Below, one piece after another: positions 53,140 to 64,000 of a stretch of 64,000 nt of DNA. The translations under genes were made by a program, and so were the position numbers. Every line of letters begins with the position of its first letter. The first letter of the stretch is position 1. A model generated the notes under the pieces. The model worked only from the letters and a program-made list of their open reading frames with translations. It had not been told where the DNA came from and searched no databases. This DNA comes from Paulownia fortunei (lineage: Eukaryota; Streptophyta; Magnoliopsida; Lamiales; Paulowniaceae): contig CM033115.1 in the NCBI GenBank assembly GCA_019321725.1, positions 19,974,673-20,038,672 of the forward strand, written 5' to 3'.

Positions 53140-55260
53140 ATGACTTGTAGTAACCTAGAATGGTAATGGTAGAAATTAAGAATACATAGATAGGCAGGGG
53201 AGATATCGAATGTCACGAAATAAAATAATTTATTGATAAATATTATGTATTTTTGATTTAATTGATTATAATTTTAGTAATTCGAAAGAGAATGGTTGAA
53301 CAGATAACTGTATTTTCAGAATCGGACTAAATCGATTGATTTGATTAGATCGATCCGATCTGATTAGCTACCAAAAATTAGAAATAAGATTGAATCACTC
53401 AAAAAAATCGGCCAAGAACGGTCATAATCGATTTTGTTATTTTTTTTCGTATTTTTTGTATTTATTTGAGAAAGTTTAAATTTAAATTTGATATTTAATT
53501 ATATATATGTGGTTATTTATTTTGAATTTTGTTTGATATGTTTTTTAGTGTATTATTTATTTTTTATTTTTAAAATTTAATATATAATAACTAATCTATT
53601 ATATTACTATTTTACATGATATAATGAAATTATGTAGTCAATTTTTATTGGATCGATTAGACCGTCAATTGAAATGATCTGACCGGTTGAACCACTGATC
53701 AGTAATAAGATCGATTTGATCATTGGTCCAATTATAAAAACACTAACTACCAGTATCCTCCTTACTAAAGCAGGATATATATACTGAACTTATAACTAAT
53801 TAAATATATATATATATATAATAAATAGATAGGGGCATTTGCAATATTGTGAAATTATTCAGCAACATAAAAGTTTAGATGTGTGCAAAATTTCAAGATA
53901 TTCTTAAATCCATGGCAAAATAAAATACCTCAAAGTTTCATTTGAGAATTCAAAAATATGATATAAGTGCAGAAAAGTTGTTTTTATGAATTCAAAAACT
54001 GAAATCTAAATCCATTATTTCTAGTTATCGGGGAAGAGGATTATTAGAAGAAAAGGCAATTTGTGAGAATTTCATATATACCTAAATTCCTAACAAAAAT
54101 AAAAATTTGCTTAAGTTAAACAAAAGATAGAAGAAACAAAATATTGAAAATTGGGTCTGATTTGGAATGTATAATTCTATAAGCATCCATGTTTGAATGG
54201 TTTTTAATTTCTACATTGAGATTACAGATTTTGTGGGATTGAAACTTTTCTTTATTTATGAAAATTAATTTATATGAGATCCATGTCTCTTCCATTTTTT
54301 CAATTTTTATAAATATATCCGATCTATTATGTGTTTATATAATTGATTTTCCAATATAAAGAAATGTATTAGTGAATAATATTTATCCTACTATCCCTTT
54401 CTTTTATTTTTGGTGTATTTTAAGATGTAAAATGAATTTTAAGTGTATTGGAAGAAAGAGAAAATCAGAACATTTTATATTTGATATGTCATTTTCTGAT
54501 AAAACCAAGGAAGATCTCATGCTGCCATCGTTTATTTACTATTTTTTTAAATCGCTAATGAAATTAACACTATATTGGTAATAATTATCTTTAAACTAAG
54601 AAAAATGTTACTGACACTCTATTTTGCCGCAAAAACTCAATTTTTATATTCGGAAAACCAAAAATTAAGTAAAATAATAATAAAATAACTCTATTTATAT
54701 TTCGTAAATGAAATTAAAATAAAAAAAACGTCTCACGTAGGAAATCGTGGAAAAGTCCATTGACATGATAATGAAAAATAGAAAAAAAAGAAAAAACTAA
54801 TAACACTTCTTATAATTATCATTTTAGTATGCCAAACCAAATATAATATACTTTCGGCTGTGTGAACCAAGAATTTTGTAAAGGAAAATGTTAACAGAAT
54901 ATCTTTTATCTATTTGATTTTAAATGAAAACATAAAAAAAAATGATAATATATCTTTGAAAACTAATTTTATCCAAAAAAGAAAAAGTAATGGAACTTAT
55001 TTTTTTTATTTATTTTTCCCATTAAAATCTTAGTTCTGCACATATAGACACAATAATATTACAAAGTATCGAAAAATCCAATGCATGACTTTCTTTTTTT
55101 TTTTTTTTTTAATATCTAATCTTGTTTAATTGCATAAATATAAATAGAAACCAACTATAAAACGGGAATTAAACAAATTATTAGCAATCACTAATTATAC
55201 TCATATAATTTTATTCCATATATGATTGAGATAGAAATTAAGAGAAAAAAGGAATTTCCC
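53140..55260. other. intergenic DNA before the NEDD8-conjugating enzyme gene
   Basis: Contains a MITE-like element at 53310-53741 and AT-rich DNA. The frame 54372-54581 has no family features. The part just before 55260 is likely promoter. Confidence 0.45.
53310..53741. mobile_element. MITE-like element with imperfect inverted ends
   Basis: The left end GTATTTTCAGAATCGGAC and the reverse complement of the right end, GTTTTTATAATTGGACC, match imperfectly over about 17 bases. Inside are ATCGATT and CCGGTTGAACC words and an AT-rich centre. It has no coding capacity. A target duplication was not clear. Confidence 0.45.
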
Positions 55261-55264
55261 AAAA

Positions 55265-55394
55265 GTAGACTCGCTCCTTCCTCTCTCGGTCTTATTGATT
55301 CTATTATTTCTTCTCTCAGTCGATAAGAGAGAGCTCTCCTCTGATCTCCCAGACCAGACACAGCCTTAATTTCGTCGAGGGATTTCATCAACAG
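55265..55394 (+). other. non-coding first exon of the NEDD8-conjugating enzyme gene
   Basis: A CT-rich leader (CTTCCTCTCTCGG, TTTCTTCTCTCAG) ends at CATCAACAG|GTACTG, a good donor. The next acceptor is at 56473, making a 1.08 kb 5' UTR intron. The transcription start is approximate. Confidence 0.5.
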
Positions 55395-56478
55395 GTACTG
55401 TTTCAATTACACTGTTTATTGATTTCGAATGAATAAGTAATTTTAGATGTATACGTAACTGCATGGATGCATAGATTGAGCTTCGTATATAGGCGCTGTT
55501 GGTTCTTAAGCAGGACGTTCGATTGTTAACTCTAATTCCTTTTGTCTACTCCATTTGTCTATATTTTAATCTTATTTTTTGTTGCTGCTTTATTTTGAGG
55601 TAATTTTTGGGCCTGATTATTGTTATTTTAATCATTTCTCTGTGGTATGTTTGCATATTGAAGATAGGTTTTCAAGAAGTTTTAGCTTGTAAAGGCATTC
55701 TCTGTGTACATTCAGTTTTGCATTCAGGAATATATTGTTGAATGGGTGAGTATTGTTCTGGACTTGTGTTTGTTACTGTTGCATATATTTACATATAATA
55801 TGGTATCCCACATTGAGTGTCTTGTTCATTCTTGAGTCTATGTACATTTGCATTCGCCTCATATTGGTTGGTCACTAGAGCGAGCTTTTCTTCATATAAA
55901 TATATGAAAACTTGGTGAGACTTTGAATGGATTTTGCCTCTCACGTGTCAACCTTAAATGTTATATCAAAATAACATTATAGTTTTTCCTTTTTTTTAGA
56001 GTAATATTTATGTTATTAAACACTTTCATCTTAGTTGTAGTAACAAAATAACATTATAATCTTCTGGTAAATGAAATTCAAATATTTCTTCTATGCATCT
56101 GCTTCAGGGAAGATCCAGCTTGTCTTTCCTTTTTTTTTTTCTCCTTTCTTTTAATTAGCGGTTTCATACAACAATTATTCTTATTGGCTATATAAGTGAA
56201 TATAAAATCTTCACTAACACATCATGAAGATGTAGCACTCCTGCTTCAATGGACGAATTTTTGTAAATGGATATAGTACTTTTTAAGATCTATCATTGTA
56301 TTTGTTCTACTTCGATGACAAGTGCTTCCTCAAAAAATCCGCTTGATCTGTTAACAGTAATGTTTTGTATCTTATCCTCTTCTATAAGAAGGTGATGCTA
56401 TATGCTTCTTATATTGTGTCTATACTTCTTTAAAAGTTGTTTAATTATTGTGTTTTCTGTATTATACATATAGGCACC

Positions 56479-59216
56479 ATGATTAAGTTGTTCAAAATAA
56501 AGGAAAAGCAGAGAGAACTTGCTAAAAATGCTAACGGGGAGCCTCCAATCAAGAAGCAAAGTGCTGGAGAATTACGTCTTCTCAAAGGTTTATTTTGCTC
56601 TTTAGTAATGATGAATGTTTAGAATTCTCTAATTTGTTTCTTGAAATGAATAAACACCTATCACCTTTTTAATTCTTTTTTCCTTGTTGGAATTCCTTTG
56701 TTTGAGTATTGTACTTGATGGTTCGACTTAAAGATTACAGAAATATTGTCTGTATGGATGAAAAGTTTAATCTATTAGACTTATTTTCCCTAGTTATGGA
56801 ACTTATATCTTTTTAAATTGAAACATCACCTCAGATTGTCCATTGAAGAGACAAACACAAAATAGGTTGAGAAGTAATGATCTGTAAACAAACTTCATGA
56901 TGGATATTGTATAGTTTAACCACTGACGTGAACTGTGAGAGGAAATCATATTTAGGCTTATCTGATGCTAATTAGTCCATTTTTCCATTCCCCTCAATGG
57001 CATGAAATGCACAGTAAATTACAACTTTTTGAAGACAGCCACTTATCTCCTGTCCCCCGTTTGCTGATTCTGTCAACAGCCATTACTTTCTTTCCATGTT
57101 ATTCTTCCCATCCATAAAGAACTTTATCCGTCAACACCCTCTATTTGACAGCTTATTCAAAGCTTGTAGATTAAGCTCTATTATTTTGGTCCAGAACTGA
57201 AAGCATGGACATTTCAATGCTAAAAATTTTGTTAGCATTTTCTGGGATGCTTTTCTTTATGAACGTTGAGTTAGGGAATGGAAACCGGGAATCAAATTTC
57301 TCATGACATGGTAGAGGGGAAGGTTTTCTAACTACTGTTTTCTTCCTTAAATCTTGCTGTCATATATTTCCTCTAGAATATCTTATCTTTAAATACTTTA
57401 TTCTTGTAGTGATGGACATATGTTAATTATTTTCTAAAAAGCAACACCCATTGGGCATTCCTTTCTATTTTTCTTTATTACAAATATATGAAAAATAGAG
57501 AACATGCACATGGCACATTTCACATTCTAATTGTTATGATCATAAATATATAAATCTGCATCATGCAAACTTTGCTTATGGTGTTTGAGTACATGTTCTG
57601 TACTTATTATGGCTTCAAGTGTGTAAATTGTATTCAACTTGATACTTGGAAGCTACTTTCTCATGATGTGGTAGGCAAAGAATTTTCGATTTTCATTTTT
57701 CTTCCTGTGAAATTGCTGTCGCAATACATTTACCTGTGATTATTTTACATGCAAAGGATAATTTATGACTGTAGTAAAAAAGAAGTGCAGTTACATTTTA
57801 GATCTTGCACATAGATTTTCAGATGTCCCTAAGTTATACAATGGAGAAGGTTTACTTAGTGGAGGGTTGTAGTGGGTAAACACATTGTTAAGACATCAAT
57901 TATCTAAGCCTCGACACCTTGTTTGAATAGGCCCCTTGAGGGCCCTCTCCCCTTCTTCATTGCTTTATTTTTTCTTTGTTTACCTAGGTGCCGGATTAGT
58001 TAATAGTCTGGTGGATGTGCAGTTGTCTGTAATTTAGAATCTGATAATGCTTTCTTTTGTTTATTAATATTTCTTTCACTAAAATGCAAAAGAAACAAGA
58101 GCATAATACAATGTGGAAACAAAAGAAAAAAAATCTAAGCAAGTGCCAATTAGGGGCAGAGGCTGCTAGATGAATCTGGTATCTAGGATGGGTTTTCTCA
58201 TTGCAAAATTTGTTAGTCAAAGTGGGCCTGTGCCATGAAGAAGAAAAGCAATAGTAAGACTTAAAACAAACACTCTTGTTGTAGAGGATGTATTCTGCAT
58301 CTTGGTTATTTAATGTCCACAATTTGTTGTGCACTCTGATATTTTTGGCACTTGAGCCATTTTAATCCCTTCATCAATTTAACATTAACTTTTTTTATTC
58401 CACTCTTGCTGATGTAGATATAAACGAATTAAATCTGCCAAAAACATGCAGCATATCATTCCCGAATGGCAAGGATGACCTTATGAACTTTGAAGTGACC
58501 ATCCTCCCGGATGAAGGATATTATCTGTAAGGAATTATTTCTAATGTCTGTTGCTACTCAGGGAGCCCTAATAATGGCAATTAATATTCACTTGCCAGCT
58601 GTTTGGGGATGGCATATTGCTTTGTATTATGTTTCCTTTACTTCGTTCGATGTCATTGATATTAGTACCTTCTGTTCAGGTATGGGAGATTTGTTTTCTC
58701 TTTCGAAGCTTCTCCCATCTATCCCCATGAACCACCAAAGGTTAAATGCAAGACAAAGGTAATGAAAGCCTGAGATTTCTATCTAGGACCGCAGATTTAC
58801 TAACTAATGCATTGCAAAAATTTCCTGTTTATTTGCAATCAATCGGCTTTTGTAGGTCTACCATCCAAACATTGACTTAGAAGGAAATGTCTGCCTAAAC
58901 ATTCTAAGAGAAGACTGGAAACCTGTGCTAAGTATAAACACAATAATTTATGGACTGTATCATCTTTTAACGGTATTTGTCTCACTTCTATTGCGCAAAA
59001 TTCTATTCTGGTGAATTTATAGTTCTCTAACAGGAGCTTCTGTATGTGCAGGAACCAAATCATGAGGATCCTCTCAATTATGATGCTGCTGAAGTGTTGA
59101 GAGATAACCCGAAACTGTTTGAATCTAATGTTAGGAGGGCATTGGTTGGTGAGCATGTGGATGGCATTTTCTATCCTTGCGCCTATAGTAGTCTCCTCCC
59201 TGAAGAAGAAGATTAA
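56479..59216 (+). CDS. RCE1: NEDD8-conjugating E2 enzyme (RCE1/UBC12)
   Basis: Five coding exons join in phase: 56479-56587, 58418-58526, 58680-58758, 58856-58972 and 59052-59216, giving 192 residues. The N-terminus [20 protein letters not shown] is the docking extension by which UBC12 binds the NEDD8 E1. The E2 fold is complete, with the HPN motif at 102-104 (YHPNIDLEG) and catalytic Cys112 (NVCLNIL). [18 protein letters not shown] is characteristic of the UBC12 branch rather than ubiquitin E2s. The enzyme passes NEDD8 to cullins and so activates cullin-RING ubiquitin ligases, including the auxin and jasmonate receptors. The ATG at 56479 is the first in its exon. Intron 1 of the coding part is about 1.8 kb. 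The length is close to the usual 184 or so residues. Confidence 0.95.
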
Positions 59217-59366
59217 ATCAGTAGTTGGGGATGGTCGAAGGTTCGGAAGTCTGTACATTTGGATGCACATCTATCTATAGTCTTTGTTGCTACATATATG
59301 AAGCTGTTCACGAATTCATGCAACTGAGAAGCAGATGGCTGCTAGTATGCTAATACAATGAAATGC

Positions 59367-59494
59367 AATTTTTTTTTTTTTTTTTTTAAAAAAAGAATAT
59401 TGGTTGGTTTCTAACTCTCTTTCACATGACTCGAACCCATGATCATTAAAGTCTTAGGTGTAAGGTATTTATCGATAAGTTATCTTGATTCGTC
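59367..59494 (-). mobile_element. SINE in the 3' flank of the NEDD8-conjugating enzyme gene
   Basis: On the minus strand the unit has box B (GGGTTCGAGTC, near 59436) and ends in a long A tail, seen as a T run at 59369-59387 on the plus strand. The flanks AATACAATGAAATGC (59352-59366) and AATACAGCGTAATGC (59495-59509) match at 12 of 15 bases and look like an aged target duplication. It sits about 150 bases after the stop codon, probably within or next to the 3' UTR. Confidence 0.6.
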
Positions 59495-59509
59495 AATACA
59501 GCGTAATGC

Positions 59510-63512
<4,003 letters not shown>

Positions 63513-64000
63513 GTCATTGGTTGAAACCTTTACAAATCTTAGGTTCGTTTGTGGATTCCTGCATAGCTACATGCTAAAGCAGCGACATTTCTGCAGAAGT
63601 ACTAATTAAGTTTGAAGACTCTGATGTGGAGATAAAAGTTGGTCCATCACAAAATTGGAGCTTGAATCAGTATCTGTGTTTAGGTTGGATTATTTATTCA
63701 GTTGTTTCTGTTCATCATCTTATTCGATTTTCCACTTTTAGTTATTATTGGTCCCATTTTAAATTGTTTGGGGTCTATTTACAAGCATTACATGTAGATA
63801 TTTTTGTTCATTTTTTTTCCATTTTGATCAAGATTATGTTCTTAATTATAGACTAGTGGGAATTCATCCACATGTGAGCTATTTTATGTTTCTTCTTAAT
63901 CGAAGACTAATTTGTTAAATGTTTGTCATACTATTTTTCTTACAGTTCAACTTGAAAGCAATGATTATATACTGATCATTGGCAATAAAAGTATCATCTA
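63513..64000 (+). other. 3' UTR and flank of the BES1/BZR1 gene
   Basis: No coding frame of note. The region probably contains the 3' UTR; AATAAA occurs near 63985 (GGCAATAAAAG). Confidence 0.45.

Overview
This window is plant nuclear DNA, AT-rich and from a eudicot. The host genes have GT-AG introns, the intergenic space is full of LTR, SINE and MITE-like repeats, and all recognised genes are plant families. An asterid source is only a weak guess from the N-terminus of the BES1/BZR1 protein. Exons were joined by hand; reading phase was checked at every junction of the host genes.

Layout. About 4.9-5.3 kb: a small secreted proline-rich protein (minus). 6.36-9.31 kb: a six-exon SAP30-like/AFR histone-deacetylase-complex gene (minus). 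14.7-26.8 kb: a complete 12 kb Athila-like Ty3/gypsy LTR retrotransposon with 1.6 kb LTRs, TCTTA target duplications and a tRNA-Asp primer site. It sits inside an older MITE-like repeat. 27.7-32.4 kb: a malectin-like receptor-type relic split by a decayed chromovirus-type gypsy fragment. 33.2-37.7 kb: a divergent NAC-domain gene (minus). 40.4-43.4 kb: a nine-exon METTL4-type MT-A70 methyltransferase (plus). 47.5-48.7 kb: plastid geranylgeranyl diphosphate synthase (minus). 50.0-53.1 kb: a tandem array with a dimeric higher-order repeat of about 1.45 kb. 55.3-59.2 kb: an RCE1/UBC12 NEDD8-conjugating enzyme (plus). 61.9-63.5 kb: a BES1/BZR1 brassinosteroid transcription factor (plus).

The AFR, METTL4 and BES1/BZR1 genes in one window match the neighbourhood I recall on Arabidopsis chromosome 1 (AT1G19330, AT1G19340, AT1G19350), so this looks like a conserved block expanded by repeats. 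The host genes belong to unrelated pathways: chromatin repression, RNA/DNA adenine methylation, isoprenoid supply, neddylation and brassinosteroid response. I see no operon-like logic among them.

The most unusual object is the cargo of the retrotransposon. Between the end of integrase and the 3' LTR, where some Athila elements carry an env-like gene, it holds two extra reading frames. The first encodes a basic, Cys4 zinc-finger-like protein of 154 residues, preceded by its own TATA-like box. The second is an intronless LONELY GUY (LOG) cytokinin-activating enzyme gene with three frame changes. The LTRs differ at only about 0.6% of sites, so insertion was recent, yet gag, pol and LOG are broken in many places. 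The copy was therefore probably already defective and was moved by proteins supplied in trans.
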